This document shows positions 18,097-26,886 of a stretch of 59,202 bases of DNA, piece after piece. Source of the stretch: an uncultured Eubacteriales bacterium (GTDB lineage Bacteria > Bacillota > Clostridia > Oscillospirales > CAG-272); NCBI GenBank assembly GCA_910586545.1, contig CAJUIQ010000006.1:1-59202 (forward strand), given 5' to 3'. Both the position numbers and the translations under genes were made by a program. Under the pieces are notes generated by a model. The model saw nothing but the letters and a program-made list of their open reading frames with translations, made no database searches and was not told where the DNA came from. Each line of letters opens with the position of its first letter. Position 1 is the stretch's first letter.

Positions 18097-18124
18097 TTGA
18101 CTTTTTTAACAATTGGTTTATAAT
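18097..18124 (+). promoter_or_regulatory. Promoter of the amidohydrolase gene
   Basis: TTGACT (18097-18102), 16-bp spacer, TATAAT (18119-18124), 30 bp before the ATG. Confidence 0.65.
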
Positions 18125-18153
18125 AAAATACAGCAAAATAAAGGAGATACACC

Positions 18154-18975
18154 ATGGAGTACATACATAATGGAAAAGCATTGCAAATTGCTGATGCCCA
18201 TACCCATATATATCCGGCAAAAATTGCGGAAAAGGCAGTGCATGCCGTTGGAGATTTCTACAATATTCCTATGACCGGAGGAGGTACAGCGGAAGCTCTG
18301 ATTGCTTCCGGAGACCGGATTGGTACTAAGTATTACCTGGTCTGTTCTGTGGCTACAAAACCGGAACAGGCAGATTCTATCACCACTTTTATCGCAGAGG
18401 AATGCAAAAAACATCCACAATTTGTAGGACTTGGGGCCTATCATCAAGACGTGGACAATCCGGACAAACTTTTGGAAACCGTAAAAGAATTGCGTCTGCA
18501 CGGAATCAAACTTCATTCCGATTTTCAAAGATGTAATATCGATGATCCAAAGCTTATGCCCGTTTATGATATGCTGTGTCAACTGAACTTGTGTGTGCTG
18601 TTTCATATGGGAGATGACCGTTACGACTTTTCTGCTCCAAGAAGACTGGTAAAGGTACTCGAAAAATACCCTGGTTTAAAATGTATTGCAGCCCATTTTG
18701 GCGGATATCAGCGCTGGCAGGAAGCACGTGAATGTCTGGCCGGGGCAGGAGAAAATCTCTATTTTGATACCTCTAGTACCCTGGCATTTTTAGAAAAAGA
18801 GCAAGCTGTAGAAGCAATTCATACCTTCGGAACGGATCGGATGCTGTTTGGAACAGACTTTCCAATGTGGACGCATGAAGATGAGATAAAACGCTTTTTA
18901 AATCTTTCTCTTCCGGAACAGGCAAACACGCAAATCCTTTTTGAAAACTTTCAGCGGCTTTTTCATGTTAAATAA
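18154..18975 (+). CDS. Amidohydrolase family 2 metal-dependent hydrolase
   Basis: 273 residues. The TIM-barrel metal ligands are visible: DAHTHIYP (about 14-21), HMGDD (about 151), AAHFGG (about 178) and the Asp of FGTDFPM (about 233). The family includes decarboxylases and hydrolases of ring or amide substrates, so the substrate cannot be named. No signal peptide. AAAGGAG ribosome site; single gene with promoter and terminator. Confidence 0.85.
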   Translation: MEYIHNGKALQIADAHTHIYPAKIAEKAVHAVGDFYNIPMTGGGTAEALIASGDRIGTKYYLVCSVATKPEQADSITTFIAEECKKHPQFVGLGAYHQDVDNPDKLLETVKELRLHGIKLHSDFQRCNIDDPKLMPVYDMLCQLNLCVLFHMGDDRYDFSAPRRLVKVLEKYPGLKCIAAHFGGYQRWQEARECLAGAGENLYFDTSSTLAFLEKEQAVEAIHTFGTDRMLFGTDFPMWTHEDEIKRFLNLSLPEQANTQILFENFQRLFHVK

Positions 18976-19006
18976 AGTCACTGTAGCCTTTTAGGTAAAT
19001 TCTATT

Positions 19007-19048
19007 AAAGGTGGGGAAAAAACAACTGCTTCCCCACCGCCTTTTTTA
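19007..19048 (+). terminator. Terminator after amidohydrolase
   Basis: AAAGGTGGGGAA pairs with TTCCCCACC around an A-rich loop, then a T run. Confidence 0.7.
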
Positions 19049-19089
19049 TTGCGTTTCGTCGATTTCAATGACAAAACGGAGGTATAAAA

Positions 19090-20031
19090 ATGATCATCAA
19101 TACTGGTGGAAGAACAGATACAGTACAATATTACACACAGTGGCTCCTAAACCGTTTTGCAGAGGGCTATGTGCTTTCACGCAATCCCCTGTTTCCAAAT
19201 AAAGTGATACGTTATGAACTCACTCCGGACATAGTAGACTGTATTGTTTTTTGTTCAAAAAATTACAATCCCATACTGCCCCACCTGCATGAAATTACAG
19301 ACCGTTTCAATACGTATTTCCACTATACGATTACTGCCTATGGGAAGGATATTGAGCCGGGTGTTCCGAGCATAGAGGAAAGTATGGAAACCTTGATAAA
19401 GCTGTCTGAACTTGTTGGAAAGCAGCGTATAGCATGGAGGTATGATCCTGTTCTGTTGACAAAAAAATATACTATACAGCGGCACTTAGAAACCTTTGAA
19501 CGCATGGCAAAAGTCCTCTCCCCTTATATTGACCGCTGTATTTTCAGTTTTGTGGAAATGTATAAAAAACTGGAAAGCAATATGCCGGAGTTGATTCCCC
19601 TATACGTTCAGGATATGGATGCATTGGCACGGGGACTTGGTTCTATCGCGAAGAGAAACGGCATTTTCATACAGACCTGCGGAACAAACGGGGATTTTAC
19701 CCGCTATGGCATTCATTCTTCCGGTTGCATGACGCTTGACATTTTGGGTAGTGCCAACGGAATCATATTCAAAGATTTAAAACATAAAGGTACCAGACAG
19801 GGCTGCCATTGTATCGAAAGTCGAGATATAGGCGCTTATGATACCTGTATGAACGGCTGTAAATACTGCTATGCCAACAAAAATCCGCAGAAAGCATTTG
19901 AGAATTATAAATACCATGACAAGACCTCCCCTCTGCTGCTTGGTGTGTTAAAATCGGATGATACGATCATACAGGGGGCGCAGAAATCTTTTCAAAAGAA
20001 AAAAGCAATGGCTGAACCAATTTTAAAATGA
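19090..20031 (+). CDS. DUF1848 family protein
   Basis: 313 residues. The start IINTGGRTDTVQYY and RYELTPDIVDCIVFCSKNY match the DUF1848 pattern. Near the C-terminus GCMTLDIL and CMNGCKYCYANKNP give a C-x3-C-x2-C cluster like that of radical SAM enzymes but located at the wrong end of the protein. It may bind an iron-sulfur cluster; biochemistry is not known to me. The start has GGAGG 7 nt before the ATG. A terminator follows. Confidence 0.8.
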   Translation: MIINTGGRTDTVQYYTQWLLNRFAEGYVLSRNPLFPNKVIRYELTPDIVDCIVFCSKNYNPILPHLHEITDRFNTYFHYTITAYGKDIEPGVPSIEESMETLIKLSELVGKQRIAWRYDPVLLTKKYTIQRHLETFERMAKVLSPYIDRCIFSFVEMYKKLESNMPELIPLYVQDMDALARGLGSIAKRNGIFIQTCGTNGDFTRYGIHSSGCMTLDILGSANGIIFKDLKHKGTRQGCHCIESRDIGAYDTCMNGCKYCYANKNPQKAFENYKYHDKTSPLLLGVLKSDDTIIQGAQKSFQKKKAMAEPILK

Positions 20032-20042
20032 GAACTATACAG

Positions 20043-20086
20043 AAAAGGATGTCGAATGTCTTTTGACGTTGGACGTCCTTTTTCTT
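20043..20086 (+). terminator. Terminator after the DUF1848 gene
   Basis: AAAAGGATGTC pairs with GACGTCCTTTTT with a minor bulge, followed by T-rich sequence. Confidence 0.6.
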
Positions 20087-20318
20087 ATAGTGCATGTACT
20101 TTATATGCAGTTTTTTATTTGTGCGAATGAGGCGTATTTTTCTGGCAAAGAATATAGTAATCGATGTGCAAAGCGTGAAGGTAAAATGCTTGCCCTTACT
20201 ATTGCATGTCCGAATGCATCAAAATGGGGCAGCTTATTTTTATGTTTGCTGGGACAGCCCATTAGAATGCATTCTATAATTTTTGTGCCGTTCCAGGGGC
20301 GGCGGATTGGAGATTTAT

Positions 20319-20912
20319 ATGGATTTTAAAACAAGTGAAACGAAAACCAACCTAATGCGGGCTTTCGCTGGAGAAAGTCAAGCCAGAAATCGATACACCT
20401 TTGCAGCGTCCCAAGCAAAAAAAGAAGGACTGCAGCTAATCGAAAATGTATTTCTATATACAGCAGGACAGGAAAAAGAGCATGCCGAAGTCTTTTACAA
20501 TCATCTGCGCGTTATGGCGGGAGAAACTATCGTCATTGATAACGCAGGCTATCCGATTGACCTTGCAGACTCTACCTTGCAATTGCTGCGCATGGCACAG
20601 CACAATGAATATCAGGAACACGATGTAGAATACAAACGCTTCGGCGACAAGGCCAAAGAAGAAGGATTTGCAGAAATTGCCGCCTCCTTCCATATGATTG
20701 CAGAAATTGAAAAGATCCATGGTGACCGATTCGGAAAATTTGCCGATTTCCTGGAACAAAACAAACTGTTTGTTTCTGATGTGGAAACTGGGTGGATCTG
20801 CCTGAACTGCGGCCATATTTATACTGGCAAGGAAGCGCCCGGTCAGTGCCCCGTCTGCCACCATGACAGGGGATATTTCATTCGGTTAGAACTTTCACCG
20901 TATGAAAAGTAA
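20319..20912 (+). CDS. Rubrerythrin
   Basis: 197 residues from an ATG at 20319, chosen because GGAG lies 7 nt upstream; an in-frame earlier start has none. N-terminal four-helix di-iron domain (FAGESQARNRY, QEKEHAE, EIEKIHGDRF) and C-terminal rubredoxin domain (CLNCGHIYTG...CPVCHHDRGYF), the classical order. It detoxifies peroxide in the cytoplasm of anaerobes. It ends at a strong bidirectional terminator. Confidence 0.93.
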   Translation: MDFKTSETKTNLMRAFAGESQARNRYTFAASQAKKEGLQLIENVFLYTAGQEKEHAEVFYNHLRVMAGETIVIDNAGYPIDLADSTLQLLRMAQHNEYQEHDVEYKRFGDKAKEEGFAEIAASFHMIAEIEKIHGDRFGKFADFLEQNKLFVSDVETGWICLNCGHIYTGKEAPGQCPVCHHDRGYFIRLELSPYEK

Positions 20913-20925
20913 GCATATGCACACA

Positions 20926-20962
20926 AAGAGAAAAGGGCGGCTAAGCCGCCCTTTTCTCTTTT
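20926..20962. terminator. Bidirectional terminator
   Basis: 17-bp arms (AAAGAGAAAAGGGCGGC and its complement) around a 3-nt loop. It serves the rubrerythrin gene on the plus strand and the lipase-like gene on the minus strand. Confidence 0.85.
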
Positions 20963-21779
20963 ATAATCCGTCTGCTGCCAGTTCCCTTATAATATTGACA
21001 TAGGTGCTGCAAATATCGAAGGACTTACAGGTATGCCGACGCGCATCTACCGCATCTGCATGAGAAACACCTCTGCGGCGTGTTCCCTCCAGCACACCTT
21101 TGAAATCTCCCCATTTGGAAGACTCTACGGAAACTAGTCCGTCGTTGTCGCCATCGTATCGCCTGACAAACCAAAACGGCACCATCAAAAAAAGATCACT
21201 TATGCCACTCTTCATTTTGGCGCCGTAGCTTGCATAAACAACTTCTTTTATATTGGGATTTTTCATATTAAACTCTTTGCAAAATGTGGTGGAAAACTGA
21301 TTGCAAACTTTCTGAAAATCCGGTTTTTTATCCCCTAAAAGACGGAAAAAGCAGTTTACAAAAAATGCAGCAATACGAAACATCGCAACAGGAAATTTCA
21401 ATAGCCGGTCAATCGTATATGATCCATGATGGCAGGTACAGATAGTCGTCAGAGAAGCTACATATGGCGCCATCCCCAGGGAAGAAATCGCGTAACGCGC
21501 TTCTATTCCCCCATTGGAATGCGCAATAATGTTAATTTTTTCTGCCCCGGTACGGTCGAGGACTTCTTTTATATCTCTGCAAATAATCTCGCCATTATGC
21601 TCCAGCGCTCCCCATGCATCGTGACTGGTATAGAAAATCTTAGCGCCGCGGGCTTCCAGATATTTGGGGATTCTGCCCCAGTAATTAAAAAGCTTTCCTT
21701 GACGATACCCTACTCCATGTATCAGAACAACAGGATACCGCAAAGCATATTCTGTTATGTGTTCTTCTTTTCTTTTCAT
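20961..21779 (-). CDS. Alpha/beta hydrolase, lipase-like
   Basis: 272 residues. VVLIHGVGYR gives the oxyanion-hole HG at about 21-22, and IIAHSNGGIEA places the nucleophile Ser at about 88. The Asp and His are probably in the NDGLVSVESSKWG (about 222) and RRGVSHADAVD (about 243) segments. This resembles triacylglycerol-lipase-type hydrolases. No clear signal peptide. The start overlaps the cupin stop by 4 bp (ATGA), making it the last gene of the 21-28 kb operon. Confidence 0.82.
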   Translation of the reverse strand: MKRKEEHITEYALRYPVVLIHGVGYRQGKLFNYWGRIPKYLEARGAKIFYTSHDAWGALEHNGEIICRDIKEVLDRTGAEKINIIAHSNGGIEARYAISSLGMAPYVASLTTICTCHHGSYTIDRLLKFPVAMFRIAAFFVNCFFRLLGDKKPDFQKVCNQFSTTFCKEFNMKNPNIKEVVYASYGAKMKSGISDLFLMVPFWFVRRYDGDNDGLVSVESSKWGDFKGVLEGTRRRGVSHADAVDARRHTCKSFDICSTYVNIIRELAADGL

Positions 21780-22114
21780 ATTTTAGGAAATACCTCTCGG
21801 CGCACAATGTCGCTTTCTTCCAATATTTTACCTGTTTGAATTTCATGGATTACAAGTACTTTTTCTCCAATATTTTGAATCGTATGCCACTGCCCCGCCG
21901 CAATTTCAACCCTGTCTCCCGCCTGAAGCTGTCGGGTCTCTCCATCTAAAATAAATTTACCGCTTCCCTGTACAATTGTCCAATATTCATCCCGGTGCCG
22001 ATGATACTGGTAACTAATATTTTTGTAAGGTGCAATATATAAATGCTTAATTTTGCAGCAGGTATCGGAATACAAAACCGTAAAATATCCCCATTGTCTT
22101 TCTTCCTGTTCCAT
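21776..22114 (-). CDS. Cupin-domain protein (mannose-6-phosphate isomerase C-terminal type)
   Basis: 112 residues from an ATG at 22114, after a GAGGGGAG ribosome site. A single beta-barrel: IAPYKNISYQYHRHRDEYW carries the metal-binding His/His/Glu set, and GDRVEIAAGQWHTIQN the final His. It matches the cupin of bifunctional mannose-6-phosphate isomerase/GDP-mannose pyrophosphorylase, here alone. Role in this operon unknown. Confidence 0.85.
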   Translation of the reverse strand: MEQEERQWGYFTVLYSDTCCKIKHLYIAPYKNISYQYHRHRDEYWTIVQGSGKFILDGETRQLQAGDRVEIAAGQWHTIQNIGEKVLVIHEIQTGKILEESDIVRREVFPKI

Positions 22115-22172
22115 TTGCGCTCCCCTCTCTATGTCTTTTTGTATCATACACGGGTTACGCCTTTTTGTCAAG

Positions 22173-22475
22173 CTAGTTCATATGATCCAGACGCTGGGTA
22201 AGATCCAGCGAAATCCATCCCTCTCCGCCTTGAATGTGTCCCCACTGAGACGCGCCTGTACCGGAAGACTGCGCCGTAATCATAAAAATTTCCCTCCCTC
22301 TTGCAATACGTACAATAGGATACTCCGTACCCGGTCCACGGCGAATATGAATCGCCCATTTGGCAATACATACCGGATAAGCCTCTGTCGCGCTTGCGCA
22401 TATCGCGGGCGGTTGTGCATAATACTGTTCCGTCATAACAGCCGAAGGCGGTAGACATTTTGCATTTCTTCTCAT
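22173..22475 (-). CDS. Small SH3-like (SH3b) domain protein
   Basis: 100 residues from an ATG at 22475, after CAGGAGAAAAA. The central part (WAIHIRRGPGTEYPIVRIARG ... GHIQGGEGWISLDL) follows the bacterial SH3 type 3 pattern often found on cell-wall-associated proteins. No signal peptide is visible, which is odd for a wall-binding protein. 16 bp downstream of the DNRLRE-like gene. Confidence 0.7.
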   Translation of the reverse strand: MRRNAKCLPPSAVMTEQYYAQPPAICASATEAYPVCIAKWAIHIRRGPGTEYPIVRIARGREIFMITAQSSGTGASQWGHIQGGEGWISLDLTQRLDHMN

Positions 22476-22491
22476 TTTTTCTCCTGTATAT

Positions 22492-23610
22492 TTACCGAAA
22501 CCGAACGGCAAGTATCTGCGGAAAAAAAGAACTGTCTCCTGTAGACACGGCAGTATATCCCCCATTCTTTGCCCGCAACACCCAGCCGTCTGGCTGGCGC
22601 AGCATGTGGTTTTCCGGATCCACTAATATATTGGTGAGATCCAGCATATGATATCGTCCCTCGGCTCTGCCCTCTCCAAAGGCTCGTTCTGTATCTACCT
22701 TATTTTCCCAAGTAGATCCAAAGCTGCAGAATCTGCGGGACAGTGTGACGCCTGAAAGTGTTGTTTCTTTTCCCGCATATCTGGGCAGGTAAAGCTGTAC
22801 CCGGTCCAGTTCTCTGCTCTGAACGTCCGCAAGAATCGCATAGTCCGGACGAGTATACAGCCATTGATTGCCGTGAAAATAAGTAGTACCCAAAAACGCC
22901 GTACTTCCATATGCGTTGTTCTCACTAGGATGTCTACTTTCCACAGTGGTATCCAAAAACAACTTGGGCTCATACAAATTGATTTCAAACCATAGCGTTC
23001 TTTTGTCTTCGGACGTGCTGCAGATCCAAACAGTAAATTCCTGATCATGTACTTTTTGAAAGGACATTTTTACGCCGCCGTACAGTTCTCCGGTGTCCCC
23101 AAAAGCACCGATTCCTGAAAGAACCAGCAACGGTTGAAAAGGCTCCTCCATTAGAGCAAAATATTTGGAATTTGCTCTAATATGCCAAAAGGGACGTTCG
23201 GTTCGAATCCGTATGGTTGTCCCCTCTCCATCACAGCAAAGCTTCACCGCGGCTCCGTTCAGGGTAGGATGAATTTCTATTCCCTCTCCGATCATAATTG
23301 CTCCTGCACGCTGCAGCGACCCTGTGCCGAGGTCACAGTATATCTTGTCCTGTTTTTTTGTAAGCGTCATTGTGTTCCCAAAAACAGAAATCATACCGTT
23401 TGTTCCCTGCAGCGTCCCGCTGTCGGTAAAGCGAAGGGACGCAAGTGTGCGTTCCGCGAGGTGATAAATCGGCGCAGAAAAATAATACGCAGTTTGGGCT
23501 CCGTCCTGTTCATGAATAACAATCCTATACCGGTTCGCGTTTGCTTTACTGATCGCCAAATCCGTTTCTCCACGCAGTTCTCGCACCGCGTCTAAAACTG
23601 AGCTATGCAT
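22492..23610 (-). CDS. DNRLRE-like surface-type protein, function unknown
   Basis: 372 residues. Beta-rich throughout; the second half (about 230-372) has SENNAYGSTAFLG, paired LDLTNILVDPENH and a final TGDSSFFPQILAVRF, resembling DNRLRE modules found in large clostridial surface/RHS-type proteins. No signal peptide or membrane segment is visible. The start overlaps the AMP-ligase stop by 8 bp, so it is made with the operon. It may be the target or scaffold of the chemistry encoded upstream; that is inference. Confidence 0.55.
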   Translation of the reverse strand: MHSSVLDAVRELRGETDLAISKANANRYRIVIHEQDGAQTAYYFSAPIYHLAERTLASLRFTDSGTLQGTNGMISVFGNTMTLTKKQDKIYCDLGTGSLQRAGAIMIGEGIEIHPTLNGAAVKLCCDGEGTTIRIRTERPFWHIRANSKYFALMEEPFQPLLVLSGIGAFGDTGELYGGVKMSFQKVHDQEFTVWICSTSEDKRTLWFEINLYEPKLFLDTTVESRHPSENNAYGSTAFLGTTYFHGNQWLYTRPDYAILADVQSRELDRVQLYLPRYAGKETTLSGVTLSRRFCSFGSTWENKVDTERAFGEGRAEGRYHMLDLTNILVDPENHMLRQPDGWVLRAKNGGYTAVSTGDSSFFPQILAVRFR

Positions 23611-25003
23611 CTTTTGCCACCATTCCTTTCCGTTTGGGACGCATAATTTTCCCTGAGCCGTTTTTAGGCAGGCTATCTACAATCTCCACCACTGCAGGCA
23701 TCTGATAGGGCAGCAACAAACGTCGGCACATGCGCAGTACTTCATCTCGATTGGCAAATGAGCCTACAATTTGAAGGCCAATTTTTTCTCCGGACAGAGG
23801 ATCCGGAATCCCGTAAGCCATTACCTCAAGAACCCGTGGATCCACAGTCAACACCTTTTCAATTTCCTGCGGATAAATATTCATTCCGCCACGAATGATC
23901 ATATTATCCTTACGGCCCTGAATTTTCACCAGCCCATCTCGTCTCATAACCGCCATATCCCCTGTGTGCAGCCAGCCTCCCTGCAAAACAGCAGCCGTTC
24001 CTGCAGGATCGTCATAGTATCCCAACATGACGCTGTCGCTCTGCACACAAAGTTCTCCCGTCTCACCGGGAAAAACTGGTTTCCCCCGCCGGTCTACAAT
24101 CCGCAGCCGCACAGAATGCAATGGATATCCTACACAGGTACCATCGACGGCAAACTGCTCCGCCGGCAAAAAGGTCACCCGGGGAGATGCTTCTGTCAGT
24201 CCATATACATGATAAATTTTGGCTGCGGGAAAAGCGCTTTCAATAAGCCGGGCACGTGCGGTGTCCAAACATTCTCCGCTTATGGCAATCGTACGCACGG
24301 CGCTGGTTGCAGTCGCACGGCGTCCGAAACGTACTAAAGTACCAAGCAAAGTGGGAGTGCCGCACAAAACGGTAATCCCTTCTTTTTTTAATACTTGTAA
24401 AATGCCGGCAGGATCCAAACCGCCGCTGAAAAAACAAATGTTGACGCCGCGGCAAAGGGAGATGAAAAATTCTCCTGTCAGTACTGCGCAGTGATACAAA
24501 GGCCTTGCAATCAAAATTTTGTCTGTAGAACCAACCGCAAAATATCGTCGAATATCCATAAGATTTGTAAGCAGGTTTCTTTCGCTGAGCATAACGCCTT
24601 TAGGCGCGCCTGTCGTCCCAGATGTACATAAAATTGCAGCAGGCTGCTCCCCATTCGGTCTCCGATATGCGCCTTCCTCTAATTCCACCACCAGCAGCTC
24701 TCCTAAAACATCTGTGATAGCATATTCCGGATGAATCGTACTAAAAATCTTTTCGCAGTGCTTTCTGCCATATCGATACGACATGGGAACAAAGGTCACG
24801 CCTGCAGCGATACAGCTAAGCACTGCCAGGGCAGAAAATAGTTCCGACCGGCATAAAATCGCATAGCAGCTGCCATCTAGAGACTTAGCAAAGGATTTCG
24901 CAAAAATAACAGTCTCTTCATAAGTCATGCTCACCCCTTCCTCTATTAAACAACTGCCGGGGTGCTGCAGCATCTTTTCTTCAATATATTTCCAAAGCAT
25001 CAT
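23603..25003 (-). CDS. AMP-forming acyl-CoA/ACP ligase (ANL family)
   Basis: 466 residues from an ATG at 25003 that overlaps the preceding stop by 4 bp, with AAGGAGAA upstream. P-loop ILCTSGTTGAPKG (about 123-135), VYGLTEAS, the GWLHTGDMA Asp and the C-terminal catalytic Lys in LPKNGSGKIMRP are all intact. It activates a carboxylic acid as an adenylate. The next gene but one is an acyl carrier protein, so the acid is probably loaded there, but CoA is also possible. Short for the family (usually 500 or more). Confidence 0.85.
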   Translation of the reverse strand: MMLWKYIEEKMLQHPGSCLIEEGVSMTYEETVIFAKSFAKSLDGSCYAILCRSELFSALAVLSCIAAGVTFVPMSYRYGRKHCEKIFSTIHPEYAITDVLGELLVVELEEGAYRRPNGEQPAAILCTSGTTGAPKGVMLSERNLLTNLMDIRRYFAVGSTDKILIARPLYHCAVLTGEFFISLCRGVNICFFSGGLDPAGILQVLKKEGITVLCGTPTLLGTLVRFGRRATATSAVRTIAISGECLDTARARLIESAFPAAKIYHVYGLTEASPRVTFLPAEQFAVDGTCVGYPLHSVRLRIVDRRGKPVFPGETGELCVQSDSVMLGYYDDPAGTAAVLQGGWLHTGDMAVMRRDGLVKIQGRKDNMIIRGGMNIYPQEIEKVLTVDPRVLEVMAYGIPDPLSGEKIGLQIVGSFANRDEVLRMCRRLLLPYQMPAVVEIVDSLPKNGSGKIMRPKRKGMVAKDA

Positions 25004-26001
25004 AGATTCTCCTTTTCTATTTTTTCCACGAGACGAGAGAGAATTTCCATCTCCTGCCGCTGCATATCCTGTAGTTGCCTTTTTATAAAAAGCAGCAGTT
25101 CGTCCTTTCTGCGCATACAATATTTTCCGTATATGGTCCGCAGTCGTCCGGCGTTGTCTGTCACTTCGCTGTATGCACTGCGCAGTGTGTTTCCAAGTAG
25201 CAGAGTATCCTCAACTGCTGCAATACGCATGTGCATACAGTTTTTATGTTCCCACAGCAGGCGCATCATCCGATAATCTGCCTTTTCATAGGGAATCTCT
25301 CCGGCATATAAAAGGTCCAGATATATGCAAAGATATGTATGGACGACCGTTCCCAAGGGCGCAGTATTTTTCTCAATGGGATCGGTCGCCAAATCCGTTC
25401 CAAGATATTCTATAATGCCTGTTTTGATTTTTGGAATATCCAGAGGAACTGCCACTGGTTTTGCCTTCACGGCCGTTGCTTCTCCCATGATGTAATAATC
25501 CTGAATCATAGATTCCATTCCTGCTTCAAAAGCGCTTTGCGGTGTGTGAAACAGGCGCAACATCCATTTTTCATCGTATGCCATCATGGCGTATGTACCA
25601 TTTTCATCATCATATCCGCAGATCAGTCCGTCATGATCGTAATGCCGCTTTCCATACCAACTCTTTCCGGGAATATAATAATCATCAATTCCGCGAAACG
25701 CCACATAAAAATCCTTGTCCAGCATACGTTTAATCAGTCGGTGTACATCCTCCCGTATAAACAGCAGATTGTGAGAAAATCGTTCCAAAAAAGTGTCGTC
25801 TTGTACTTCTGTCTTTGGGACATTCAGGTGGGGTGTTGGACACCCTCTGAGAAAAACCTTTCCGCACTGCAGTTGTATGCAGTTGTTATAATACCAGTTA
25901 AGATATGTGGGATTGGCTGCAGCTGCGACGCCGCCAATTACCTGATAATGATATGTGGAAAAAAGCGGCGCCTGCGCGGGTAGCAAAACAGACCGATTCA
26001 T
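25000..26001 (-). CDS. BtrH-like N-terminal domain protein (putative acyltransferase)
   Basis: 333 residues. The first half resembles the BtrH N-terminal / C39-like fold: a cysteine in the YYNNCIQLQCG segment (about 38-47), DDYYIPGKSWYGKRHYDHDGLICGYDD (about 106-132) with candidate His, then a helical tail. In butirosin biosynthesis BtrH moves an acyl group from an acyl carrier protein to an amine. Its start overlaps the acyl-carrier-protein stop by 4 bp, and it overlaps the ligase start by 4 bp. A transfer from ACP to an amine acceptor is therefore a reasonable inference. Confidence 0.65.
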   Translation of the reverse strand: MNRSVLLPAQAPLFSTYHYQVIGGVAAAANPTYLNWYYNNCIQLQCGKVFLRGCPTPHLNVPKTEVQDDTFLERFSHNLLFIREDVHRLIKRMLDKDFYVAFRGIDDYYIPGKSWYGKRHYDHDGLICGYDDENGTYAMMAYDEKWMLRLFHTPQSAFEAGMESMIQDYYIMGEATAVKAKPVAVPLDIPKIKTGIIEYLGTDLATDPIEKNTAPLGTVVHTYLCIYLDLLYAGEIPYEKADYRMMRLLWEHKNCMHMRIAAVEDTLLLGNTLRSAYSEVTDNAGRLRTIYGKYCMRRKDELLLFIKRQLQDMQRQEMEILSRLVEKIEKENL

Positions 26002-26240
26002 GTTTCTTCCTCCATATACTTCTCCATGAGCTGCACAATGTCCTCCACCGTCTGCAAGGCTAGGGGATCCATGTCAGATTCATCCAGTTCGATATGGAAG
26101 GTATCCTCCAAAGCTACCAACAACGAAATCATCCCCAGGCTATCCAGTCCCAAATCTGCCGCCAGCTCATCGTATACACTAATCTCCTCCACCATGGTTA
26201 TTTCTTCCAACAGCTCAAATACTCGTTCCTGTATTCCCAT
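25998..26240 (-). CDS. Acyl carrier protein
   Basis: 80 residues, acidic, helical. LGLDSLGM carries the phosphopantetheine Ser at about 34. It overlaps the kinase-like gene upstream by 26 bp and the BtrH-like gene downstream by 4 bp. A stand-alone carrier for the adjacent AMP ligase and transferase; not the housekeeping AcpP judging from its neighbours. Confidence 0.88.
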   Translation of the reverse strand: MGIQERVFELLEEITMVEEISVYDELAADLGLDSLGMISLLVALEDTFHIELDESDMDPLALQTVEDIVQLMEKYMEEET

Positions 26241-26886
26241 TGCGCATCCACCTGTGCCTTTCTACATACTCTAAAACTTTTGCAAACATGTCGTCTTCAT
26301 GCTCCAAAGAAGACAGCAAAATTCCCCTGTTTTGCCTGGCAATACTGCGGTACTGATGTCGCAGCTTATACTGCAAATCCATGTCGATATACCGGTCTCT
26401 TTCTTCCTCACGACTGCGTACCCGTTCCACTGCAATTTGCACCGGCACATCTATGAAAAATGCAAGATCCGGCCGAAGCATATAAGAGGCAATTTCCAGA
26501 GGCCAGTGATCCCGCAGATATCCTCTGGAGCGCAGATTGGCAATCCAGGAATACAAATATCGATCACTGATTACGCATTGGCCTGCCCGCAGCGCGGGTA
26601 AAATTACCTTGTGAATATGCTGGATTCTGTCTCCCGCCGCCATAAGAGATAAGCAGCGATAGTCATAGGAAGAATGATCGCTTTGATCCATATATGTACG
26701 AAAGATCTCCGATTCCCGCATAAACGATGTCGGCTGCCGCGTAAGCAGCACCGGTTTTCTCAGATCCTGCAAATGATTGGATAATCGACGGATCATCGTT
26801 GTTTTTCCACATCCGTCTAAACCGCAGAAGGTGATCAGCATCCCCCCCGTTCCATGGGGCGGTAAGTACAGCTTATTTTTGTACAT
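26215..26886 (-). CDS. Thymidylate-kinase-like P-loop kinase
   Basis: 223 residues; the start has GGAGG 9 nt before it. P-loop FCGLDGCGKTT (about 20-30), VLLTRQPTS, the ISDRYLYSW DR(Y/H) motif and a LID-region Arg-rich segment are those of the dTMP kinase superfamily. Context (nucleotidyltransferase-like and ACP genes rather than DNA replication genes) suggests a specialised phosphoryl transfer, as seen with such kinases in peptide and natural-product loci. The substrate is unknown. Confidence 0.75.
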   Translation of the reverse strand: MYKNKLYLPPHGTGGMLITFCGLDGCGKTTMIRRLSNHLQDLRKPVLLTRQPTSFMRESEIFRTYMDQSDHSSYDYRCLSLMAAGDRIQHIHKVILPALRAGQCVISDRYLYSWIANLRSRGYLRDHWPLEIASYMLRPDLAFFIDVPVQIAVERVRSREEERDRYIDMDLQYKLRHQYRSIARQNRGILLSSLEHEDDMFAKVLEYVERHRWMRNGNTGTSI